Source: Chrysogorgia sp. JL179-B06 (taxonomy: Eukaryota > Cnidaria > Anthozoa > Scleralcyonacea > Chrysogorgiidae). From it: 64,000 bases of DNA. Positions 33,014 through 42,619 of this stretch are shown in pieces. Under the pieces are notes generated by a model that was not told the origin of the DNA, made no database searches, and saw only the letters and a list, made by a program, of their open reading frames with translations. The stretch lies in NCBI GenBank assembly GCA_035772405.1, contig JAYKKM010000070.1, positions 963,001-1,027,000 of the forward strand. Direction: 5' to 3'. The position numbers and the translations under genes are program-made. How positions within the stretch are numbered: position 1 is the first letter of the stretch; each line of letters begins with the position of its first letter.

Positions 33014-34074
33014 TTAAATCTTATTTATTTCAGAAGCAGGTACCCACGAATTAAACTTGTTCTGGTACCCAATCCATTTTACAAGATAGTGCATATTGTT
33101 GCCTCTTCCACGTTTCTTCAGAATTTTTTCAACTTCGTAGACATCGTCACGTTTAATGACTTTTTGTAACTCTTTATCGTAAAATGTTCCTTTCAGTTCT
33201 TCGCCGTCATAATCTTTGAGTTTATACACGGGAGGGTCACGAGGTACTTGTTTGCTTACAGTGAAGATTTCTTTTGAGAAATTTGGCAAGTAACCCTTTT
33301 CAAATTTACGTTTTATTTTACTAATTCTCACTTGATCGCCAATCTTAAACTTATACTTTACATTTTTCACAATACTATGTTCATCGTACAAAGTGTGCCA
33401 TACTTTCTTTTCGTTTTCGACAGTAACATTTGCTGGCTTTGTTTTAATACTACGATGAACACTATGATTGTAAGAATACATTAACTCAGGCAGCATGTCA
33501 ATGTATCGCATTGTTTTCTTGGATGTAAAGTATCGCCACATCTTTGTCTTCAACGTACGAATCAAACGTTCTACGATCGAGGCTTTCGTTTCGTTATACG
33601 TATTGTACAATTCTATGTCTTCCTCCTTCATCAGTGCTTGAAAATGTCTATTGAAAAACTCCGTTCCTTGATCAGTCATAATTTTTTCAGGTTTGCGTCC
33701 AGAAGATAAAATGACTTTGAAAGCTTCAACCAGTGAAAGTCCCGTTTTATTTTTCAGAGGAACGATCCATGCATACTTTGAAAAGACGTCAATGCATACT
33801 AAAAGATATCGATAATCATCGTTAAACTTCTGCATGGATTGCATGTCCGCCAGATCCATTTGCCATTGTTGGTCGATACCGCCCACGATCACACGGTTTC
33901 TTCTAAAATTGCGACTGGCAGGTTTATGTAAAGTGTACGTATCTTGTGACATCAACCATTCTTTAATTTTCGCGGACTCACTTTAAATTTTCCTTCCTTT
34001 TTGACGTCATCATACAAACGATTCACTCCACCAAATCCTCCTGTGCGTTTTGGATCGTAATAAACGCTAGACAT
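33014..34074 (-). pseudogene. Polinton integrase (rve core plus chromodomain), 5' frameshift
   Basis: The N-terminal exonless part begins at 34074 (MSSVYYDPKRTGGFGGVNRL) and is moved out of frame by one nucleotide near 33963. The remaining 313 residues are open: WQMDLADMQSM (first Asp), KIMTDQGTEFFNRHF (second Asp), NETKASIVERLIRTLK (Glu) form the D,D-35-E-type catalytic triad. FKIGDQVRISKIKRKFEKGY is the SH3-like region, and YEVEKILKKRGRGNNMHYLV plus KWIGYQNKFNSWVP is a C-terminal chromodomain. It inserts the linear element with a 6-bp stagger; the chromodomain may guide it to marked chromatin. Confidence 0.9.
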
Positions 34075-34120
34075 TCATGTTCACATATGGAATGAAAGAA
34101 ATCTTAAATCACGCCCTCTT

Positions 34121-34342
34121 TTATTCTTCGACATTCTGATTAGGTTCATCTGGTGCATCGTTCTCGATAGGTTTATTGTTTTCAACAGGTTTGTAGTTTT
34201 TAATGGTTTTACTAGTGTATCCCATTTGTAAATGTCCTTCGAGATTGAGATCATTGCGACCAACACTAATGCCCATTCTAAACATTTTCTGTTTGTTATG
34301 ATTTTTGTTGTTCTTCGGATTTTTGCTGGCAGAGTGACCCAT
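34121..34342 (-). CDS. Small Polinton protein with N-myristoylation-type start
   Basis: About 73 residues from the ATG at 34342, chosen because the longer frame starts with TTG. It begins MGHSASKNPKNNKNHNKQK: Gly2, Ser6 and following basic residues fit the N-myristoylation consensus. The rest is Asn/Lys-rich then acidic. A membrane-anchored adaptor or virion component is possible. No family is recognised. It sits just upstream of the integrase gene on the same strand. Confidence 0.45.
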   Translation of the reverse strand: MGHSASKNPKNNKNHNKQKMFRMGISVGRNDLNLEGHLQMGYTSKTIKNYKPVENNKPIENDAPDEPNQNVEE

Positions 34343-34545
34343 GGCTATGAACAATGTTCACACTATGCCCTGTATTTCATTATGACAGTACTAGCCGCTG
34401 TTGATAAATTTTATAACGAATATTATAAAATTTCGAACATGGATAATACGAGAATATAGTATTATGGGTCATCGGGCCCTGGGGCCAAATCGGGCCAAAA
34501 AAAAAAAAGGTGCCATTTCGGGCCTTTCCGGACCTAATCAAGTTG

Positions 34546-34552
34546 TATAAAA
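34546..34552 (+). promoter_or_regulatory. TATA box for the 34614 ORF
   Basis: TATAAAA, 62 bp ahead of the ATG. Confidence 0.55.
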
Positions 34553-34613
34553 CATCTCAAACTTAAGAGAACTGTTAAACATTCTTTGATACGCGTCAAG
34601 TAAAGAGCTAGTC

Positions 34614-35015
34614 ATGTCTAAACCTTTGGATATTGATAATAAAGAATTAATTCTTCATCATCGACAGAAACGCATCGAAAGGAAACTTTTAAAAAGTTAC
34701 GCTGCAGAAATCGCATCGATTATATCACGTCTTGTTGTTGAAAACTGCAATGGTTGCATCATTGACCACCCATCCCAAACAGAGCATCAATGCCTCATGA
34801 TGGAAAGGGATGAACAGTTATGTATATATTTTGACCATGCTTTGGAAAAGGTTTCAGAAGCAAATGTCACGGAGGCTTTTGCCGAAAGTTTGAAGGATAT
34901 TAAACCTAAAGTGAGCGGCCTTGAATTGCTCAAGTATACATATGATGATTGGAGATCTGTCTTTTGTGCAGATCAGAGACGGGTGCTCAAACAAGAGACC
35001 TTCACGCTGCTGTAA
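34614..35015 (+). CDS. Conserved-looking small Polinton protein with Cys/His motif
   Basis: 133 residues, intact. Helical N-terminus (HHRQKRIERKLLKSYAAEI) followed by VENCNGCIIDHPSQTEHQCL, a C-x2-C-x4-H-x6-H-x-C arrangement that could bind zinc, then another helical half. Function unknown. It is the first of three short plus-strand ORFs, each with its own TATA box, that face the PolB gene. Confidence 0.55.
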   Translation: MSKPLDIDNKELILHHRQKRIERKLLKSYAAEIASIISRLVVENCNGCIIDHPSQTEHQCLMMERDEQLCIYFDHALEKVSEANVTEAFAESLKDIKPKVSGLELLKYTYDDWRSVFCADQRRVLKQETFTLL

Positions 35016-35026
35016 AATGGGAATGT

Positions 35027-35033
35027 TATAAAA
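35027..35033 (+). promoter_or_regulatory. TATA box for the 35105 ORF
   Basis: TATAAAA, 72 bp ahead of the ATG. Confidence 0.5.
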
Positions 35034-35104
35034 ACACTGCACCAGCGGTGATTTTGGTCACAATCGTTTGACAGCGTCAATAGTGGGAGCTTACTTTAAT
35101 CAAC

Positions 35105-35368
35105 ATGACTATCGGCATACTCTTTATGGCTGAGAATCGACTTATGCTTCGTGTCAATATGTGTGCTTCTAATTTTGACAATAAAATCCTAGACGAGTTG
35201 ACAGAGGAAGAAATAGAGAAATGGGTTCCCGTCTTTGACGATAATAAAACATTTACTAACAGAGAGTTTATTGAAAAGATCTGGTACGCTTGCATTAGTC
35301 ACGGATACATTTCTGAACATTATGATATTATGGGAAAGTTTCTTGACAAGATGAAAGTTATTCTATAA
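35105..35368 (+). CDS. Small acidic Polinton ORF, unknown
   Basis: 87 residues from an ATG, intact. Mixed helical composition (DNKILDELTEEEIEKWVPVF, NREFIEKIWYACISHGYI). No family recognised. Second of the three TATA-led small ORFs. Confidence 0.45.
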   Translation: MTIGILFMAENRLMLRVNMCASNFDNKILDELTEEEIEKWVPVFDDNKTFTNREFIEKIWYACISHGYISEHYDIMGKFLDKMKVIL

Positions 35369-35417
35369 GCAATATGTATAAACGTGAAAGCGCATGCGTG
35401 CAAATGTAACAAAATCC

Positions 35418-35424
35418 TATAAAA
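35418..35424 (+). promoter_or_regulatory. TATA box for the 35480 ORF
   Basis: TATAAAA, 56 bp ahead of the ATG. Confidence 0.5.
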
Positions 35425-35479
35425 CACTGTACCTTTTCTGATTTTTGATCAGATCAGACAAACATTTGATAGAAGCAAC

Positions 35480-35834
35480 ATGTCTTGGAGAAACATCGTA
35501 ACCCAATGGCTTTCGACCAAAACCATAACGCAAGAGGGAAATCTGGCAACCTTGGATTTGATGAGACTTTTGATACAGAAGAATATGATACCGGCAGCAC
35601 TTATCGACAACCAGACGCTACATTCAATTATATTGACGCAAGTTATATTAGAAGCATTGAATGGTTTAACGGTACCCCTAGCCCCCCAGTGGAAAACCTT
35701 TGTCTATCATATGAACGCCAAAGAAATGATGATGGGGGACCTTAACATGAAGAATGCTAAATAAATCAAGCTGTTGGAAGAACAGACAGGGGTAAATTTG
35801 GATCATTACCACAAACTAAAGATCGGAAATTAAC
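35480..35834 (+). pseudogene. Small Polinton ORF with probable internal stop
   Basis: The ATG at 35480 opens MSWRNIVTQWLSTKTITQEG. A TAA at 35762-35764 stops the frame after 94 residues, yet the same frame stays open and protein-like for 23 more codons (KLLEEQTGVNLDHYHKLK) to a second TAA at 35832. A single AAA-to-TAA change is likely. An overlapping frame (35485-35745) is also open but starts with TTG and is less likely. Unknown function. Confidence 0.4.
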
Positions 35835-35948
35835 TTTGAGATCAAACGATTTATTTTAAAACATTTCCGACTGTTCTATGTATTTCAACACATATATAAC
35901 TGTATTTCAACAAATATAACTGTTCTTTAAAACTTTTTTAACTGTATT

Positions 35949-38900
35949 TTAAAATCCATAAGGTAATGTTTTGTAATCCTCCACAATAATACGTTTGTTA
36001 TAAACAATACGATAATCCTTTTTCATGCGTTTGGTCACAATGTTTGTTGTCTTTGTGTCCCGGGTTATCTTGAACGGGATGTCCACGGAAACGTGGCCAC
36101 TGACATTACATTTTGCATGTAAGTACACCAATGCACGAATAACATCAAAGTTCACTGTTTGCCTTGCGGTGCAATTCAGAGTGATCCCACGTATTTTCGT
36201 TTCGACTTTGTTGGAACTGGTTTTATAACAATAGTTCTTTGGTCCTCCGGAGATGAAGGTCGTAATATGATCCCCTTTCAACTCATCGGTGAGTTCACCA
36301 AGATATGGACCTGTTGGAGGTTCTGGATCGCCGAGTTTGCTGACGAAGATCACCGAATCTGTGTCATAGTACAGCACTCTTTCTTGTAGATCGTCCAACA
36401 CCCCGTAAAGCTTGAGTCGTGCATAGGCGGTAGTAAAGGCTGCGATCACCACATTGGTCTTGGCGTTTGGTGCAATGAAGTTCTCGTTGCTTTCGTATTG
36501 AATTTCAACCACTTCATCACTTATGAAATGCGCATTCAGAACGTTGATCTCATCAGACGTCAGGTAGTCAAGAAACGTTTGCACGTCACTGATTTGTTCC
36601 ACTTTAGTCATATTGGAACGTTGCGCAAACTTTCCTGAAAGATATGAGAAAAAAAAATAAAAATGTCTGGAACTTTGCTGGACAATTCTGCCTAGAAAAG
36701 ACAACATTTTGTTATAGGGGAGGGGTGTTTAGAACGTACTCACCCCAAAACGAGTTCAACATCAATTTCGATAAGGCACGCATGCCGGGATTGTGTTCGA
36801 TCTTGCTTCGGTCCAGTTGTATCCCTTCCACTTCGAGGTATTCGTCCACGTACTGTTGTTTCTGTTCTTCCGTGGTACAGGTCTTCGGGTAACCACTAGA
36901 CTCTTGCTTGATTTTGAGGAAGGTGTCCACATAGTCTTTGAACAACTCGTCCGAGGATTCAGGGAAATGCCATACTTCGTGCATTTGCAGGATTTGGTAA
37001 CCTTTCTCCAGAGCTTTCTCCAACTCGACGCTACACCATGTCCCTTCAATGCCTCTTTCACGCTCGGTATGAGTACACGGGTTCTGGTTACACGTATCTG
37101 CACAGGACTTGCACAGCGGAAACATCAGTTTGCCCTGGGTACGATAGGGGAGGACCGGGTGGAAGAGACCTCGAGGTGGAAGTACCGTACATTTGACCAA
37201 GCCAAAATAGGTAGAGATGTCGTCGAAATTCTCGGTAATAATACGTGGATGTCCTACAATTGTCCGAGTCATTTTGTTGCACCAGGGGTACAAGGAGGTA
37301 AAGTCGACGTATCTATGAGAAAAAGGACTATTTAGAATCATCCTCAGATTTACTGGGGGTGTACTCATAACATACCTTATCTTCTCATCTTCCTTGCATT
37401 CGTGAAATAGTTTGGCTGCGTCGGTTCTGCCCCCATAGAAAGCATCTCGAGGTTCCAAAGGATTAGCCAGATCGTAAGTATCAAAATACCGTTTCATATC
37501 CTCATCTTCTTTCAATTCTCGCATTATATCGCATTCCCATACTTCAACAACTTGATAACCACGGGCTTCAAGGTACAACGTCTTCTCCACCGTGCTTTGC
37601 TGGAGTTCGTGCATAGTCTTATCACTGACGGGGTTCACGGTGTCTCGCGCATAGCATCTTAAACATCCTATAAGAAAAAATATCAGATTAACTTTTATCA
37701 AGGGATTAAGTTAACCTACCATTCCAGAACAAGCAACCTATAAGAAAAATATTTATCTATGGAATAAAAAGAACTTACCGTGCCAGAAACATCCATTGAT
37801 TTCGTAGGCTGTGTTTGTCTCGTGATGATACCCATCCAAAAGATACGTATCAACACGTTTTTCTCCTGCGTTTCGCGCATGTTGGATGTAAAGGTCTTCT
37901 TTTTCTGCCTTATACGAGAGCCATTTCAATGCGAGGAGGGATTGCTTGTCTTTTGGACGGTAACCGAGTGGTGGAATGACCGCAACGGTATTTTCTTTGA
38001 GGAACTTCGTTCGAAACACGAGATGACAGGCAGATGCGATGGTGAGACATTCTGCAAACGGATCTATGTCTGTGACATCCCGGAACAGTTCGCGAAATTC
38101 AAGACAGGAACGACGTAAAATATCCACATCAGATTGACAATAACTTAGAATTTCTCTCTGGAAATCAAACATGTAGTCAGTCTCCTTCAATTCGTTGTGC
38201 CATTGTAGGAACTTCTCTTTCTCCTCAGGCGACATTCCATCCGGATTGTAATATGGACTCGGAGGCAAAGGACCAATGTACTTTTCGTTCTCCTTTCGGT
38301 TGAACAGATGGGGAAAGTAACCTTTGGCGAGTTCGTCCAATCCAAATGTTTTGGGGAAATCAGCAAGTCTCATTGGTATGAAGCATAGCGAATCGATGAA
38401 TTTGATCTTGAACTGTGGCACCGTTATTGAAAGGACCTTTGCACCGCACGTGATAACTTCTGGGATAATAGCGTTTGCATGTAGATATTGGAGGATGAAG
38501 TAACTATCGTAACCTTGGAGGTTATGGGCTAGCACTGTACAATTAGCATGTTCCTTTGTAAATAACCACTCGCAGAACTCATTTGTCGTGTTATCCCCTT
38601 CGAACACCCATTCGTCACCTGCTTCGTTCTGTATCACGCATAAGTTTGGTTCATGGTTACCGTTCTCTTGGCGACACTCAAAGTCAAAGAAGAGCAGCTG
38701 ATCATAGAATTTGATCTCTCGAGTATCTTTCTCGGGTCGCATGTAACATTGATGATTCTCGGTGTTGACATGGTCTTTACAAATCTTACAGTATGTCAAG
38801 CCGCAATGATGCACATCAGGACTGAGTCGACCCCTTTCCATTACGGTACTACAACGTTTACACTTAGCGATATCCGAACAAATTGATTTTCCGTTTCCTA

Positions 38901-40319
38901 TGTTTTGTTTGTGTCTATCGAAACATTCCACACTTCTGAAACACCGATTACAATCAACACAGGGGACCCAAGAAACAAACGGACAATTTGGAAAACGACA
39001 CGATTTGCAAGCATCAGGACACATATGATCTCTTAAGTGGTCATATGCTTTTTTACAGGTATGACAATACTTCTTACGAGCAAAAAACGCAGGTATGCTT
39101 GTGATGACATCATAATGGATATCGTGCAAAAACAAATAGATCCTTTTCTCTTTATCGGGTCCGGAAAAAACAATAGAATTTAGATGATCTTTCGAAACAA
39201 CATTAATTTGATAATCCGTCAAATACGTTTGAAACTGTTTGACTTCATCTAAACCACACGATCCTATCTCAACTCTGGCTTTTTTATGTAATTCGTTTGC
39301 TAAAGTGTTTGCATTGGATAACGATGGTTGGCTATCTGTTTATACCGATTATCCTTTTCAATTTTAGCAATAGCAACAACTAAAGCTCGAGCTAAACAAA
39401 GTTCATCTTTGTTTTGAATACGAACAATTGAGCCTTTTTTGGCCAAATGCTTTTCCAAATTAATCTCAGAACGTTTTGTACCGGTTCTGCCATGAGGCAT
39501 TTCAACATGAATTAAATTAACCTTTACAGAATCATTCAAACGAAATTGCTTATTCGACTGTATGACACGCTCAATTTCAGCTAAAATTCGCTCAGGTGTA
39601 AGACGTTGACATTACATAAAAGGTACAGTGATAGGGGGGTCAAGCACAGGTGATTGCAAAACAAAGCGAACTTGATCATGTTCAGGAATACCTTCAGTGA
39701 CGGTATTTAATAAACTCTCAAATATTTCATGAAGGCGATCATGAAACTGGGAAAGTTCCAAATGGGCAAACGTATCCGTGAACTGAACGGTATAATCTAT
39801 ACCAGTAGTCTTAAACTTTTTGACTTTCACTTGTTTTGTGGCCGTTACGGTAAACAAGTTATCGCTAACCTCGTTCGATGCACCGTCGTTCACTTCATTA
39901 ACTTCATTTGATGTGCTTGCACCGTCGTTCACCTCATCGATGGATCTCTTTTCCCCACGGCCTGTCTGTAGCAAAGGCTCGTCGTCTTGCCAGTCGCGAT
40001 AGAAACGCTCTCTTTCTTCGGTCGGCCATTGATGAGTTAAATCATGTAGCTGCGAATCCTCATTTGCCAACATTTCCACAAGAGGCTCGTCGTTATTCCA
40101 GCCAAGCAAAAAATGTTCTCTTTGTCCCGGCGTCCAGGAATCGGCAAGGTTCGCAGCAAGACCCATTTGTTCGTTTTCCATACCCCATTCCAGCAAACGG
40201 CTAATAATTTCCACTTTCCTCTCAAACACTAAGCCTTGCTCAAACTCGTTCAACACATATAGGTTTTCCAAAGTTGTAAGCTCAGTAACTGTTTGACATT
40301 CAGATATTTTTACGTCCAT
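35949..40319 (-). pseudogene. Polinton protein-primed DNA polymerase B, intron-containing, broken
   Basis: Start MDVKISECQTVTEL at 40319. The N-terminal region continues past a TAA at 39612-39614 and a frameshift near 39305. Cys-rich zinc ribbons (CHTCKKAYDH, CVDCNRCFRS, YCKICKDHVN) precede the exonuclease motifs FFDFECR (Exo I), LAHNLQGYDSYF (Exo II) and YCQSDVDIL (Exo III). Polymerase motifs are YVDFTSLYPW (A), KLMLNSFWG (B) and LYYDTDSVIF (C), with TKRM near the end. GT-AG introns fit at 37778-37668 (or two introns around an 18-nt exon 37737-37720), 37375-37313 and 36743-36635; each restores the conserved reading. A 5'-UTR intron 40393-40322 is likely. The enzyme copies the element from a terminal protein primer. 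Confidence 0.9.
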
Positions 40320-40514
40320 ATCTAAACAACAATGTTTTTGTTAAGTTTACTCACATATAATAAAGTTTACATAAAGTTTGTTAAACAACATACCTTTTAA
40401 AGTTGAAAGCAAGTCTTGCAAAACAATCCTTCTCACGAAACGTCAAAATATATTCAGTAAAGTTCTCTCTGTGAAAGCTGTGAACAATATACTGAGTAGC
40501 ATCTATATCCTCAC

Positions 40515-40520
40515 TTTATA
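40515..40520 (-). promoter_or_regulatory. TATA box for PolB
   Basis: TATAAA on the minus strand at the inner edge of the right TIR. The leader would contain the 72-bp intron 40393-40322 (GTATGT...TTTAG) directly before the ATG. Confidence 0.5.
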
Positions 40521-40521
40521 C

Positions 40522-40780
40522 TCACGGTTCAAAGGTAACGTTACCGGTAACGTTACCTCGTAACGTTACCTCATTACTTACTTTCGGGGATGACGTCATC
40601 AGGCGCCGTAACAAGGTAACGTTACCTTGAGTGACGTCACCCTTGTAACGAGGTAACGTTACTACGTCCGAATTGGACGTACGCAGCATGACGTCATATT
40701 TACTTCCGGGCCCAAAGGGTAACGTCACTTCCGGCGCCAAACGTGCAATGCATTGTGGGGCGCATGCCAGATGGGGGGTA
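40522..40780. repeat. Right terminal inverted repeat of Polinton
   Basis: About 259 bp. It contains at least four GGTAACGTTACC-type palindromes or halves, plus TGACGTCA and related sites. It is ~100 bp longer than the left TIR because the left copy lacks an internal block. Confidence 0.9.
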
Positions 40781-40786
40781 ATCAAT

Positions 40787-42600
40787 ATTATTATCAACAC
40801 CAAAGACTGGAGCATCTTCTAGCCATATTAACATATGGATATGAGGGGAACCTCTTTGTTGGTACTCAACTCTATAAAACCAATCTGCAATCTTCCCTAG
40901 AGGTGCAGGATTACTCTGAGAAATTTTCGTAAAAACTGATTTACTTGATAGTCAAAATCTCTTGCACATGTAACAGGATCACTTTGAATTAATTTGCATT
41001 TCTCTTCCCAGTTAAGATTTTCTAGCTCGGTGTCAGTGTATTCTTTATTATTGACAAGTTTATTAAGTATTTGAAGAAGATGAGTCCATTGTGTTTCTGC
41101 AGAAGAAAAACTGCAAAATAGCGAGGCTCAGCCCAGTTGTCGAATCATGGCAAAAATATATTTTTTAGCCTTTTCAAAATATGGGGGCGAGCCTCTTAAT
41201 GCTCTCAGAAATTTAAAACCTTCATCATGATGAATTAGCTTTTCTAGTGCCCCTTTTTGTTTGAGCTGACCTGCTTTAATTAATCCATTGTTTCCTTGAC
41301 ATTTCCGTAAGGCAACTTGAGATTGCCCAAGTAAGATTTTCATTTGAAGTTTCTTTGTTTTAAAGAATATATTCTCTACACACATAGCAGCCCTTCTGTC
41401 TGATCGTCTCAATTCAGATTTGCAAATTTCGCTATAATGAACATCTGTAATTCTGCTAGTATTGTCAGGTCTTTTTTCACCAAGGAAAATACCTGGATAT
41501 GCTAATTCTTCAGAATATTTATCTCTGAATATACTTAGAGGTATACTGCGCTCACCTGGTGCAACATTCAGAATTTTTTGACGTTCATTGTCTGTCATGA
41601 AATCAGTTGCTGTCAACATGGTATCTGTAACCCCAGCATGTATTTCTACCTCATCCTCACTCCAGTTATCTTCAATATCATTAGTTGCTACTTGATCAGA
41701 ATTTATATTTTTTGATTGATGTTCATTTAATATGCTAATGGTATTAGAAATATCTGCTGGAACATTTACAATATTGCCATTGATTTTAAGTGGTCTCCCT
41801 CTAGGGGCTTGCATAAGCTTTTGAAATGGTAATCTAGGGGCAAGCAATCGACATTCCAATTCATTCAGGTCAAAAAATGTTGGTTTTACTGTGAATTGCA
41901 TCCCATTTATGGCAGCACAAGGTGGCACTCTTTTTTCACTAAGTAATTATGACATGATCTACACAACCATTCAATGTTATCAACACTAGTTTTATGGAGA
42001 AGATATTTTTCAATAGCAGGATTAGTTTTCTTTAGTGTTGCAGCAGGCAAAACACTGTTTATACCACAATTGGTCACAACAAGTGCATATATAATGTGGT
42101 CCCTGAGACACAATATTATGGAATTTAAAAATTAAACTTTGTATTGATTGATTGACAGGTTCAGATCGTTTTCTTTGCATATATTCTTTCTTCTCATCAT
42201 TTCGTTTCTGTTTAGACTGTGGGTCCTCAGTTGACCGTTTTCTGTTCACATATTTTTTCTGACGCTCATTTAATTTCTGCTTAATTAGAGTCCTCAGTTG
42301 ATCGTTTCACTTTCATATATTCCTTCTTCTGATCATTTCTTTTCTGCTTAGATTGTGGGTCCTCAGTTGACCGTTTTCTTTTCACATATTGTTTCTGGTG
42401 CTCCTTTAATTTCTGCTTAGATTGTGGGTCCTCAGTTGACCGTTTTCTTTTCATATATTCCTTCATGTAAGCATTCTTTTTATCTCTAGGAGAACTTGCT
42501 TTTCTAAAATTATGAATATTGTCATCAAGCAATTGATTTGTTAAAATATTTTTCTCTATTTTTTGAAAATCAGTTTCTTGATTTTCAGATGAATTTGGGC
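40787..42600 (-). pseudogene. Helentron Rep, N-terminal half (Helitron-like N domain, HUH motif)
   Basis: Read leftward: tandem Lys-rich repeats built on RKRSTEDPQSKQKRN (42530-42170), a Cys-rich DUF6570-like region (YICTCCDQLWYKQCF, WLCRSCHNYL, 42150-41950), then LNELECRLLAPRLPFQKLMQ (41.86 kb) and the Helitron-like N domain. The HUH nuclease motif is RGSPHIHMLIWLE at about 40.85 kb. The Polinton begins about 13 codons after it. Stops or shifts occur near 42.29, 42.02, 41.93 and 41.13 kb. Together with 24331-23342 this made one Rep protein. Confidence 0.85.
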
Positions 42601-42619
42601 TTGCAGAAAATGAAAAAAT

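Larger units (their letters stand above)
24338..40780. mobile_element. Polinton/Maverick element, 16.4 kb, complete with TIRs and 6-bp TSD
   Basis: The ends are inverted: left TACCCC...(C tract)ATCTGGCATGCGCC; the right end reads the same on the minus strand. Flanking hexamers CTCAAT (24332-24337) and ATCAAT (40781-40786) differ at one base, and 6 bp is the known Polinton duplication size. Inside are PolB, integrase, FtsK/HerA-type ATPase, adenain-type protease, and major and minor capsid proteins, the full Polinton core. Polintons are self-synthesising DNA transposons and also endogenous forms of adintovirus-like viruses. Gene blocks: small early-type genes near both ends, a plus-strand ATPase/core block at 27.9-30.0 kb, a minus-strand capsid/protease/integrase block at 30.2-34.1 kb, and PolB at 35.9-40.3 kb. 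Confidence 0.95.

Noticed and set aside
35485..35745. Alternative ORF overlapping the 35480 gene
   Set aside because: It starts with TTG; the other frame has an ATG suitably placed after a TATA box and continues coherently past its stop.
36793..38886. Plus-strand ORFs opposite PolB
   Set aside because: Shadows of the PolB exons; PolB motifs on the minus strand are unmistakable.
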